Assembly (NCBI GenBank): GCA_036504215.1
Contig: DASXVO010000056.1
Location: 58,435-122,434 of the forward strand
Reading direction: 5' to 3'
DNA: 64,000 bases
Source: Vicinamibacterales bacterium
GTDB lineage: Bacteria; Acidobacteriota; Vicinamibacteria; Vicinamibacterales; Fen-181
The notes under the pieces were generated by a model, which saw nothing but the letters and a program-made list of their open reading frames with translations, ran no database searches and was not told the DNA's origin. Shown here piece by piece: positions 52,708 through 60,663 of this stretch. A program made the translations under genes and the position numbers. Each line of letters starts with the position of its first letter. Position 1 is the first letter of the stretch.

Positions 52708-54048
52708 GTGGCTGACCTCGCAAACGCTGCCGAACGTGTCCTTCCGCACAACCTCGAGGCCGAGCGATCGGTGCTCGGCGCGATCCTGATCCAGAACGAC
52801 GCCTACAACCTGGCGGCCGAACTGCTGGTGCCGGAGGACTTCTACCGCGACGCGCACCGCCGGATCTTCGACAAGATCATCGCGCTCTCGGAACGCGGGG
52901 CCGCGGTGGACTTCGTCACGCTCAAGGAAGAGCTGGCACGCGCCGGTGATCTCGACGCCGTGGGCGGACCGGCGTACGTCGCGTCGCTCGTCGATGGCGT
53001 GCCGCGCGCGACCAACGTCGAGCACTACGCGAAGATCGTCAAGGAGAAGTCCGTCCTGCGGAACCTGATCTCCGCGGCCAACACCATCGTGGTCGATGCG
53101 TACGAGGCCGACCAGGACGCCGCCGAGATCCTCGACCGCGCCGAGCAGTCGATCTTCCGCATTGCCGAAGGGCGCATCCGTTCGGGGTTCGTGTCGCTCT
53201 ACGACATCGCACAGGACAGTGTCGAGGCCATCCAGAAGGCCCACGAAGAGAAGCAGCTCATCACCGGCGTCCCGACGGGATTCGAGGAACTCGACAACCT
53301 CACGTCGGGCTTCCAGAAGGGCGACCTCATCATCGTCGCGGCACGGCCGTCGATGGGCAAGACCAGCCTCGCGCTCAACATCGCGCAGCACGTCGGCACG
53401 AAGGTCAAGAAGACGGTTGGCGTGTTCAGTCTCGAGATGTCGAAGGAGCAGCTCTTCCTGCGCATGTTGTCGTCCGAGGCCCAGATCGACGGCCACCGGC
53501 TGCGCACCGGGTTTCTGCGGACCGACGACTGGGAGATGCTGACGCACGCCCTCGGCGTGCTGGGCGAGGCCAAGGTGTTCATCGACGACACCCCGTCGAT
53601 TGGCGTGCTCGAGATGCGCGCCAAGGCACGGCGCCTCGCGGCCGAACACGGCCTGCACCTCCTGGTGATCGACTACATTCAGCTGATGCAGGGGCGGGGC
53701 CGCTTCGACAACCGCACTCAGGAACTGGGCGCCATCTCGCGTTCACTCAAAGGCCTGGCCAAGGAGTTGAGCGTTCCCGTCGTCGTGCTGTCGCAGTTGA
53801 GCCGCGCGCCGGAGGCGCGCTCCGACCACCGGCCTCTGCTCTCCGACCTCCGCGAATCGGGCGCCCTCGAGCAGGACGCCGACGTCGTATTGCTCATCTA
53901 CCGCGAGGATGCCTACAACCGGGAAGCGGAGACGCAGGGCGTCGCGGAGATCATCATCGCGAAGCAGCGCAACGGCCCAACCGATACCGTGAAGCTCGCC
54001 TTCATCCGCGAACGCACGCGCTTCGAGAACCTCGCGCCCGGAGCCTAG
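52708..54048 (+). CDS. dnaB: Replicative DNA helicase
   Basis: DnaB is the hexameric 5'-3' helicase of the replication fork. Using GTG 52708 gives 446 aa, near normal; upstream in-frame codons lie in the repeat array. The N-terminal collar domain begins VLPHNLEAERSVLGAILIQN. The RecA-like domain has ITGVPTGFEELDNLTSGFQK, Walker A ARPSMGKTSLALNI, DYIQLMQGRGRFDNRTQELG (Walker B) and FIRERTRFENL at the C-terminus. All motifs are intact, with no intein. It is the gene before alr. Confidence 0.95.
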   Translation: MADLANAAERVLPHNLEAERSVLGAILIQNDAYNLAAELLVPEDFYRDAHRRIFDKIIALSERGAAVDFVTLKEELARAGDLDAVGGPAYVASLVDGVPRATNVEHYAKIVKEKSVLRNLISAANTIVVDAYEADQDAAEILDRAEQSIFRIAEGRIRSGFVSLYDIAQDSVEAIQKAHEEKQLITGVPTGFEELDNLTSGFQKGDLIIVAARPSMGKTSLALNIAQHVGTKVKKTVGVFSLEMSKEQLFLRMLSSEAQIDGHRLRTGFLRTDDWEMLTHALGVLGEAKVFIDDTPSIGVLEMRAKARRLAAEHGLHLLVIDYIQLMQGRGRFDNRTQELGAISRSLKGLAKELSVPVVVLSQLSRAPEARSDHRPLLSDLRESGALEQDADVVLLIYREDAYNREAETQGVAEIIIAKQRNGPTDTVKLAFIRERTRFENLAPGA

Positions 54049-54049
54049 C

Positions 54050-54077
54050 GATGAAGGATGAACGCTGACGGCTGAAG
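54050..54077 (+). repeat. Heptad array H4
   Basis: Four perfect-phase 7-bp units fill the gap between dnaB and alr: GATGAAG, GATGAAC, GCTGACG, GCTGAAG (consensus GMTGAMG). The alr GTG lies 16 bp later. Confidence 0.75.
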
Positions 54078-54093
54078 ATCGTACAATCCCCCC

Positions 54094-55230
54094 GTGGTCC
54101 GCTGCACCGTCGCCCACGTCAATCTTGCCGCGCTTCAGGCCAACTACCGCGCCATCGAAGCCTTCCTCGACAGCCGAACGTCGCCGGAACGCCGTTCGCC
54201 GAACATCGTCGCCGTCGTCAAGGCGAACGCGTACGGCCACGGCGCGCGCCATGTCGCCCAGGCGCTCGAGCAGGCGGGCGCGACGATGCTGGCGTGCGCG
54301 GACGTCGAGGAGGGGATCGTCCTGCGGCAGGCTGGCGTGAAAGGGCGGATCCTGGTGTTCGGCGCCCTGAGCGTGAGCGACCTGGCGGGCCTGTTCGAGC
54401 ACGACCTCACGCCGACCTGTTCGACGCCGGCCGCAGGACGCGCGCTGCAGGCGGCCGCGGCGGCGCGGAATCGTCGCCTGCGCTATCACCTGAAGATCGA
54501 CACCGGCATGAACCGGCTCGGGTTCCGCCACGACAATCTTCAACGCACGCTGCCGGAGTTGTTTGCGAGCCCCAACCTCGATCTGGCCGCCGTCTACACC
54601 CATTTTGCGACGGCCGACGATCCGCTCGATCCGCTGTTCGACACGCAGCGCCGGCGCTTCGACGAGGCGATCGGGCGCCTCGACGCGATGGGCGTGCACC
54701 CACCTGCCCGCCACGCGGCCAATAGCGCCGCGCTCGTTCGCGATCCGCGCACGTGGTTCGACTTCGTCAGGCCCGGCATCCTGCTCTATGGCGTCGCGCC
54801 GTTCGGCACCGGGCTTCCGGTAACGCTGCGGCCGGTGCTTTCGCTTCGCAGCCGTATCGTCGCCGTGAAGAATGTGCGGGCGGGGGAGAGCGTCGGCTAC
54901 GGCGGCCGCTTCGTGCCCGACACGCCGCGGCTCGTCGCCACCGTCCCGGCCGGCTACGCGGACGGGCTCGATACGCGGCTGGGCGGTCGCGGCCACGTGC
55001 TGGTGGCCGGCCGTCGGGCGCCGATAGTCGGCGCCGTATCGATGGACATGCTCGCGGTCGACGTGACCGGACTGCCGGCAGAGCCGGGCGACGAGGTCGT
55101 GTTCCTCGGAAGCCAGGGACACGACGAGATCACCGTCCGCGAGATGGCTGACGCGATCGGCACGATCCCGTACGAAATCCTGTGCCGCATCGGCGCACGG
55201 ATCGAGCGGATATATGATGGGACGGACTGA
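54094..55230 (+). CDS. alr: Alanine racemase
   Basis: This PLP enzyme interconverts L- and D-alanine for peptidoglycan. The 378-aa protein shows VAVVKANAYGHGARHVAQAL with PLP lysine K43, LKIDTGMNRLGFR, VRPGILLYGVAPF, ESVGYGGRFVPDTPRLVATV with the catalytic Tyr and PIVGAVSMDMLAVDVTG. The GTG start (54094) is 45 bp after dnaB. It is followed by radA behind heptad array H5. Confidence 0.95.
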   Translation: MVRCTVAHVNLAALQANYRAIEAFLDSRTSPERRSPNIVAVVKANAYGHGARHVAQALEQAGATMLACADVEEGIVLRQAGVKGRILVFGALSVSDLAGLFEHDLTPTCSTPAAGRALQAAAAARNRRLRYHLKIDTGMNRLGFRHDNLQRTLPELFASPNLDLAAVYTHFATADDPLDPLFDTQRRRFDEAIGRLDAMGVHPPARHAANSAALVRDPRTWFDFVRPGILLYGVAPFGTGLPVTLRPVLSLRSRIVAVKNVRAGESVGYGGRFVPDTPRLVATVPAGYADGLDTRLGGRGHVLVAGRRAPIVGAVSMDMLAVDVTGLPAEPGDEVVFLGSQGHDEITVREMADAIGTIPYEILCRIGARIERIYDGTD

Positions 55231-55234
55231 GACA

Positions 55235-55290
55235 GGAGCCAGGAGCCAGAATTCAGAAGTGAGAATTCAGAAGTGAGCCGCGAGAACCCA
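55235..55290 (+). repeat. Heptad array H5, eight consecutive units
   Basis: Eight 7-bp units in strict phase, each starting with G and ending with A: GGAGCCA twice, then GAATTCA and GAAGTGA alternating twice, GCCGCGA and GAACCCA. Unit GAAGTGA also occurs in H2 (minus strand). The array follows alr and ends about 55 bp before the radA start. Confidence 0.85.
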
Positions 55291-55314
55291 GCAGGAAAAG
55301 CGCCGTCCCGGTAG

Positions 55315-55334
55315 GGGCGTAGCAGGCTGCGCCC
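55315..55334. repeat. GC hairpin before radA
   Basis: GGGCGTAGC and GCTGCGCCC with a 2-nt centre form a near-perfect palindrome 10 bp before the radA ATG. It begins TAGGGGCG like the hairpin after pth. Confidence 0.45.
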
Positions 55335-55344
55335 GGGCCCGAAG

Positions 55345-56733
55345 ATGAAAGACAAGAAATCGGTGTTCGTCTGCCAGGAGTGCGGGGCGCAGGCGCCCAA
55401 GTGGATGGGGCGCTGCGCCGACTGCGGAGCCTGGAACTCGCTCGTCGAGGAGCGCGTGCAGGAACCGGTGGCCCCAGGGGCCGAGGCAATCGGCGCGTCC
55501 CGCTACGCGTTGGCGAACAGGGGTGGCGCACGGCTGTACGCCGACATCCAGATGGCCGACGCGCCGCGGCTGCCGACCGGCATCGAGGAGTTCGACCGCG
55601 TGCTCGGCGGCGGCATCGTGCCCGGCTCACTGGTGCTGCTCGGCGGTGAGCCCGGCATCGGCAAGTCCACGCTCCTGCTGCAGGTGGCCGCCTCGTTCGC
55701 CAGGCGCGTGGGACCCGTGCTGTACAGCTCGGGCGAGGAGTCCGAGCATCAGGTGAAGTCGCGCGGCGAACGGCTGGGTGTCGGTGACGCGCCGCTCTAT
55801 CTATTGGCTGAAACGTGCCTCGAGCGGATCCTCGAGGAAGCCGGCCGTCTGAAGCCGGCGCTGCTGGTGGTCGACTCGATCCAGACCGTTTTCTCGCTCA
55901 AGCTTCAGTCGGCGCCGGGCAGCATCGGACAGGTGCGTGAGGCAGCCACTCAGTTGCTCTTCACCGCGAAGGGCCACAACTTGCCGACGTTCCTCGTCGG
56001 CCACGTCACGAAGGAGGGCAGCCTCGCGGGCCCGAAGTCGCTCGAGCACATCGTGGACACGGTCTTGTACTTCGAGGGTGAGCACCATCACGTCCACCGG
56101 ATCATCCGCGCGGTCAAGAACCGGTTCGGCGAAGTATCGGAACTCGGCGTGTTCGAGATGACAGGGACGGGCCTGCGGCCGGTGCCGAACCCCTCGCAAC
56201 TCTTCCTTGCCGAGCGGCCCGCCGCGTCGCCCGGATCGGCGGTCGTCTGCTGCATCGAGGGGTCGCGTCCGATCCTGGTCGAAGTCCAGGCCCTCGTCAG
56301 CAGCAGCCTCTATGGGAACGCCCGGCGGATGGCGATTGGCGTCGACCAGAACCGCCTGTCGTTGCTGCTGGCGGTGCTCGAGAAACGGGCGGGCCTCAAT
56401 CTGGTGGGCGAGGACGTGTTCGTCAACGTCGCCGGCGGCATGACCATCGACGAACCGGCCGCCGACCTGGCGGTGGCCTCGGCCATCACCTCGAGCGTCC
56501 GCAACCGCCCGGTGCGGCAGAAGACGGCTGTTTTCGGCGAAATTGGCCTGGCTGGCGAGATTCGGGCGGTGACTCAGGCTGCCCGACGTGTGAGAGAAGC
56601 TGCACAGATGGGGTTCACTCGCTGTATCCTTCCTAAAGGCAACATCGACCCGCGCGACCTGCCAGGCGGCGACGGGTGTCAACTGGTCGGCGTCGCAGGC
56701 GTTGGTGAAGCACTCGACGCGCTCTTCGAGTAG
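55345..56733 (+). CDS. radA: DNA repair protein RadA
   Basis: RadA drives branch migration of recombination intermediates. The 462-aa protein has a zinc finger (C10, C13, C24, C27; FVCQECGAQAPKWMGRCADC), a RecA-like domain with Walker A GGEPGIGKSTLLLQ, the RadA-specific KNRFGEVSELG and a C-terminal Lon-like part (FVNVAGGMTIDEPAADLAVA, FGEIGLAGEIRAVTQAARRV). Full length. Confidence 0.96.
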   Translation: MKDKKSVFVCQECGAQAPKWMGRCADCGAWNSLVEERVQEPVAPGAEAIGASRYALANRGGARLYADIQMADAPRLPTGIEEFDRVLGGGIVPGSLVLLGGEPGIGKSTLLLQVAASFARRVGPVLYSSGEESEHQVKSRGERLGVGDAPLYLLAETCLERILEEAGRLKPALLVVDSIQTVFSLKLQSAPGSIGQVREAATQLLFTAKGHNLPTFLVGHVTKEGSLAGPKSLEHIVDTVLYFEGEHHHVHRIIRAVKNRFGEVSELGVFEMTGTGLRPVPNPSQLFLAERPAASPGSAVVCCIEGSRPILVEVQALVSSSLYGNARRMAIGVDQNRLSLLLAVLEKRAGLNLVGEDVFVNVAGGMTIDEPAADLAVASAITSSVRNRPVRQKTAVFGEIGLAGEIRAVTQAARRVREAAQMGFTRCILPKGNIDPRDLPGGDGCQLVGVAGVGEALDALFE

Positions 56734-56814
56734 CCGTGTGTCCGACGACGGCGAGTTCGGTCGCCGCCGGCGGGGCGTATTCATCCTGTTGGTAGAAACG
56801 CGGGGGGGTCCCCG

Positions 56815-58005
56815 ATGACGTGGTTCATACTCGCGCGTGTGCTGTTCGTCGCGGCGGTCGGCTTCACGGCCGGCCTGCTCCAGCCGTTGGCCAGCCTCGG
56901 GCTCGCGGCGGGCGCGACCGTGCTCGTGAACGTCCTGTTCGGGTTGGCGCTCGCCGGCCTGATCATCATCTTCGAACTCCGCCTCAAGGAGGCCCCGGTC
57001 ACGACGATGCTCGGGGCGCTGCTCGGTGGCGTCGTCGGCCTGGCGATTGCCAAGACGATCGAGGCGGCGCTCGCCTGGGCAGACGCACGCGATGGTCGGG
57101 TCGCGTTCCTGCGTAGTCTGATCCTGCTCGTGCTGCCGTACCTCGGCACCGTCATGGGTGCGCGGAAGGGCGAGTGGCTCGAGCCGGCGCGCCTGATCGG
57201 CCTGTTCCGCGCGGCGGGTCCGCAGCGGCGCTACAAGGTGCTCGACACGAGCGTCATCATCGACGGCCGGATCGCCGACATCTGCGAGACCGGCTTCATC
57301 GACGGTGCGCTCGTCATCCCACAATTCGTCCTGAAAGAACTCCAGTTGGTGGCGGACTCGGCCGACGCGCTCAAGCGCAACCGCGGCCGACGCGGCCTCG
57401 ACATCCTGCAGAAGATCCAGAAGATGTCGGGCGTCGAAGTGGTGATCTCCGACGTCGACTTCCCGGAGGTCCGCGAAGTGGACCTCAAGCTGATCGAGCT
57501 GGCACGCACGCTCCAGGGCAAGATCGTCACGAACGATTTCAACCTCAACAAGGTGGCGCAACTGCGCGGCGTCGAGGTGTTGAACATCAACCAGCTCGCG
57601 AACTCGCTCAAACCGGTCGTGCTGCCCGGCGAGATCATGAAGGTCTTCATCCTCAAGGAAGGCAAGGAGTACAACCAGGGCGTGGCCTACCTCGACGACG
57701 GGACCATGGTCGTCGTGGACAACGCGCGGAGGATGATCAGCAAGACGATCGACGTGGTGGTGACGAGCGTCCTCCAGACGACCGCGGGCAAGATGATCTT
57801 CGGTCGCTACATCGAGAGCATGCCTTCGTCTGCGGTATCGAATCCGCCCTTGCAGCAGGCGGGAGGCGCGCAGGCGGCCACGAACGCGGCCGGCACCGCA
57901 TCGTCGGTGCCCTCTGGAAACGTCGCGCCGAAGTCAAACGGCCCCGCGCTCGCCGCCGCACCAATGGGTGGGGGAGACAAAGACAGGGCAGCGGAACGGA
58001 AGTGA
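56815..58005 (+). CDS. PIN/TRAM-domain membrane protein (YacL-like)
   Basis: The 396-aa protein has four N-terminal membrane helices (residues 1-125), a PIN nuclease domain beginning YKVLDTSVIIDGRIADICET near 140 with the acidic metal residues, TNDFNLNKVAQLRGVEVLNI, and a TRAM domain with EGKEYNQGVAYLDDGTMVVV. The tail is Ala/Pro-rich. YacL-type proteins are thought to act on RNA at the membrane, but function is not established. Such genes usually lie between radA/carD and ispD; here carD is missing. The stop overlaps the plsC start (GTGA). Confidence 0.9.
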   Translation: MTWFILARVLFVAAVGFTAGLLQPLASLGLAAGATVLVNVLFGLALAGLIIIFELRLKEAPVTTMLGALLGGVVGLAIAKTIEAALAWADARDGRVAFLRSLILLVLPYLGTVMGARKGEWLEPARLIGLFRAAGPQRRYKVLDTSVIIDGRIADICETGFIDGALVIPQFVLKELQLVADSADALKRNRGRRGLDILQKIQKMSGVEVVISDVDFPEVREVDLKLIELARTLQGKIVTNDFNLNKVAQLRGVEVLNINQLANSLKPVVLPGEIMKVFILKEGKEYNQGVAYLDDGTMVVVDNARRMISKTIDVVVTSVLQTTAGKMIFGRYIESMPSSAVSNPPLQQAGGAQAATNAAGTASSVPSGNVAPKSNGPALAAAPMGGGDKDRAAERK

Positions 58006-58736
58006 TTCCCCCCTTCCACTGGTGGCGCACTGTCTTCTTTCTCATCCCCGCGATCGCGGTGTACTCAATCGTGCTCGGCACGCTGTCGATCGCGTCGAGC
58101 CTGTTCGATCGGACGGGATTCTTCGCGCACCGCTGCGCGCGGGCCTGGTCGTGGCTGATTCTGCGGACGACCGGCGTTGAGGTGGAGCTCCACGGATTGG
58201 AGCGTCTCTCGCCCGGCACGACGTACATCTTCGTGTCGAACCACCAGAGCATCTACGATATCCCGATCATCTTCTGGAACATTCCCTGGCAACTGCGGAT
58301 CATCGCCAAGGCGTCGCTCGGGAAGTTCCCGTTCCTGGGGTGGCACCTGAGCCGGACCGGGCACCTGCTCGTCGACCGGAAGAAGCCGGATCCACTGGGG
58401 ATTCTGAAGCGCTGGAAGAGACTGGTCACGCAGGGCCTGTCCCTCATCGTGTTCCCGGAGGGGACGCGCAGCGCGGACGGGACGGTCGGGCGGTTCAAGG
58501 GCGGCAGCTTCCTCCTGGCAATCCAGGCCGGACTTCCGATTGTGCCGCTGTCGGTCAGTGGCAGCCGCCACGTGATGCTGAAGAACCGGCTCATGACGTG
58601 CCCCGGGCACGTGCGGCTGGTGGTCCACGACCCGATCCAGACGACGGACCTCGAAGAGACGGCGGCCGGGGCGCGGGACCTCGCGAAGCGGGTCCGCGAG
58701 ATCGTCCGCGCGGACGTCGACGAACCTGTCCGCTGA
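58002..58736 (+). CDS. plsC: 1-acyl-sn-glycerol-3-phosphate acyltransferase
   Basis: PlsC acylates lysophosphatidate at the sn-2 position to give phosphatidate for membrane lipids. GTG 58002 gives 244 aa. The acyltransferase motifs are VSNHQSIYDIPIIFW (HxxxxD), FPFLGWHLSRTGHLLVDRKK, VFPEGTRSADGTVGRFKGGS and LPIVPLSVSGSRHVM. The N-terminus has one or two membrane segments. It is coupled to the PIN/TRAM gene and supplies substrate that the Pcs gene at 51.8 kb ultimately needs. Confidence 0.9.
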   Translation: MIPPFHWWRTVFFLIPAIAVYSIVLGTLSIASSLFDRTGFFAHRCARAWSWLILRTTGVEVELHGLERLSPGTTYIFVSNHQSIYDIPIIFWNIPWQLRIIAKASLGKFPFLGWHLSRTGHLLVDRKKPDPLGILKRWKRLVTQGLSLIVFPEGTRSADGTVGRFKGGSFLLAIQAGLPIVPLSVSGSRHVMLKNRLMTCPGHVRLVVHDPIQTTDLEETAAGARDLAKRVREIVRADVDEPVR

Positions 58737-58738
58737 CC

Positions 58739-58759
58739 GGACGGGCGAGACGCCTGTCC
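58739..58759. repeat. GC hairpin after plsC
   Basis: GGACGGGCG, AGA loop, CGCCTGTCC, 2 bp after the plsC stop. The right arm CGCCTGT equals the outer arm of the hairpin after rplI. Confidence 0.5.
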
Positions 58760-58807
58760 CGCTCGCGCCCGGGAGCGGCGCCGGCACCCGTTGCATCTGC
58801 GTGTCAC

Positions 58808-59443
58808 ATGCGCCTATCCCTCTCTCCTGTGCTTTCGTCGGTCGTCACTCTCGCCGCCGTCGCATTCGACGAGGTTGCCGTCGTCGAGCACGAGCCGCGC
58901 CTGGACGCGCCTCTCGCCGAAGCCGAGGCGCGGGTGCGGCTCGAGCCGCCGGCCGAACGGGCGGCCGTGCGGGCGATGTACCGCGCGGTCGGCCTCGACC
59001 CGACCAGGCGGCGTCCCTCGTCCGAGGCGCTGCTTCGGCGCGTGATGGGCGGCGCGCCGCTGCCTCGCATCAACGCGCTGGTCGACATCTGCAACTGGTG
59101 CTCGCTCGAACTGCAGGTGCCCTACGGCCTGTACGACGCGGACAGGATCGAGGGGGACGTCGAGTTGCGGATGGGCGCAGCCGGCGAAGAGTACGCGGGC
59201 ATCCGGAAGGACGTCGTCCACGTCGAGCGCCGGCTGACACTGGCCGACCGCCTGGGGCCGTTCGGAAACCCTTCCGCCGATTCGGCGCGAAGCATGGTGA
59301 CCACCGCCACCACGAGGGTGCTGGCCGTCATCTACGCACCCCGCGAGTTGCCGTCCGAATTCGTGCACGCCGCGCTCGCGCTCACCGCGTCGCGCATCAC
59401 CGAGTTTGGCGGGGGCCGCGAAACCCTCCGACTCGTCATATAA
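58808..59443 (+). CDS. B3/B4 tRNA-binding domain protein
   Basis: The 211-aa product matches the B3/B4 domain found in phenylalanyl-tRNA synthetase beta chains as a free-standing protein. Helices RAAVRAMYRAVGLDPTRRRP, the LPRINALVDICNWCSLELQV block and PYGLYDADRIEGDVELRMGA are typical, with TTATTRVLAVIYAP near the C-terminus. Free B3/B4 proteins often have editing or tRNA-related roles, not proved. It is in frame and 14 bp before ispDF. A TATAAT sequence overlaps its stop. Confidence 0.82.
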   Translation: MRLSLSPVLSSVVTLAAVAFDEVAVVEHEPRLDAPLAEAEARVRLEPPAERAAVRAMYRAVGLDPTRRRPSSEALLRRVMGGAPLPRINALVDICNWCSLELQVPYGLYDADRIEGDVELRMGAAGEEYAGIRKDVVHVERRLTLADRLGPFGNPSADSARSMVTTATTRVLAVIYAPRELPSEFVHAALALTASRITEFGGGRETLRLVI

Positions 59444-59457
59444 TCAAAGGTTGCGCT

Positions 59458-60630
59458 ATGTCTGTCTCCGCGATCATCGCAGCCGGAGGAAGGGGCCGTC
59501 GTCTCGGTGCCGACGTGCCGAAGCAACTGCTGTCGATCGGCGGCCGGCCGATGCTCGAGTGGAGCGTGCGGGCGTTCCTCGGTTGCGGGTGCGTGGACGA
59601 GGTGGTCGTTGTCGTGCCGCCCGATGTCGCGGAGGATCCGCCGTCGTACCTGCGAGGCGTCGGCGTGAAGGTGGTGGCCGGCGGGCTGCGGCGCCAGGAT
59701 TCGGTGGCGAACGGCTTCGAGGCCACGTCGCCGGCGAGCGACGTGGTGGTGATCCACGATGCGGCGCGGCCGTTCGTGGACGCTCGGATGATCGCACGGT
59801 CGATCGACGCGGCCCGCGAGTCGGGGGCGGCGATCGCCGCGGTCGCGGCTCGCGACACGGTCAAGTGGTCGCCCGCCGGGACCGGCGATGACCGGCGTGT
59901 GATCGAACGGACGCTGCCGCGCGAGTCGGTGTTCCTCGCGCAGACGCCGCAGGCGTTCCGGCGCGAGGTGCTCCGCGACGCTGTGGCGTTGGGGCGTCAG
60001 GTGGATGCGACCGACGAGGCCGCGCTGGCGGAACGTGCGGGCCACCCGGTCCGGCTGATCGAGGGATCGCCGCGCAACATCAAGGTGACCACGCGCGAGG
60101 ATCTCGCGATTGCGGAGGCGCTGTTGGACAAGCCGGGTTCGTCGCGGAGCGGGTTGCGGATCGGGTCGGGGTACGACCTGCACCGGCTGGTCGAAGGACG
60201 CCCGCTGATCCTCGGCGGCGTGACGATCCCGAGCGATCGTGGCCTCGCCGGGCACTCGGACGCCGACGCCTTGTGCCACGCGATCACCGATGCGGTGCTC
60301 GGCGCGGCCGCCGCCGGCGACATCGGCCAGCACTTTCCGGACGCCGACGAGCGGTGGCGCGGCGCGTCCAGCACCGAGTTGTTGCGGCAGGTGGTGGCGC
60401 TGGTCGCCGGCCGGGGCTACCGCGTCGTGAACGTCGACGCGACGCTCGTCGTGGAACGGCCCATGCTGGGGCCGTACCGCGCGGCGATGGTCGCGCGGCT
60501 CGCCGAGGTGCTCGGGCTGGCGCCCGACGCCGTGAGCGTGAAAGCGAAGACGAACGAGGGCGTCGACGCCGCCGGCCGCGGCGAGGCGATCGCCGTGCAC
60601 GCGGTCGCGCTGCTCGAACGGGTGCCATGA
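59458..60630 (+). CDS. ispDF: Bifunctional IspD/IspF fusion
   Basis: The 390-aa fusion performs two steps of the MEP pathway: IspD makes CDP-methylerythritol (residues 1-225: SAIIAAGGRGRRLGADVPKQ, VVVIHDAARPFVDARMIARS) and IspF makes the cyclodiphosphate (residues 236-390: RIGSGYDLHRLVEGRPLILG with Asp/His metal residues, LAGHSDADALCHAITDAVLG, KAKTNEGVDAAGRGEAIAVH). The fused form is known in alphaproteobacteria, Campylobacter and others. Both domains are complete. gltX follows 33 bp later. Confidence 0.95.
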   Translation: MSVSAIIAAGGRGRRLGADVPKQLLSIGGRPMLEWSVRAFLGCGCVDEVVVVVPPDVAEDPPSYLRGVGVKVVAGGLRRQDSVANGFEATSPASDVVVIHDAARPFVDARMIARSIDAARESGAAIAAVAARDTVKWSPAGTGDDRRVIERTLPRESVFLAQTPQAFRREVLRDAVALGRQVDATDEAALAERAGHPVRLIEGSPRNIKVTTREDLAIAEALLDKPGSSRSGLRIGSGYDLHRLVEGRPLILGGVTIPSDRGLAGHSDADALCHAITDAVLGAAAAGDIGQHFPDADERWRGASSTELLRQVVALVAGRGYRVVNVDATLVVERPMLGPYRAAMVARLAEVLGLAPDAVSVKAKTNEGVDAAGRGEAIAVHAVALLERVP

Positions 60631-60663
60631 GGCGTGTTCGCGCTTCCGGGTCTGGACAGACAC

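Noticed and set aside
55235..55290. CRISPR-like array
   Set aside because: Units are 7 bp with no spacers, and no cas gene is near.
59439..59444. TATAAT as an ispDF promoter
   Set aside because: The -10 match is perfect but no -35 lies 16-18 nt upstream, and it overlaps a stop codon by chance of sequence (ATA TAA T).
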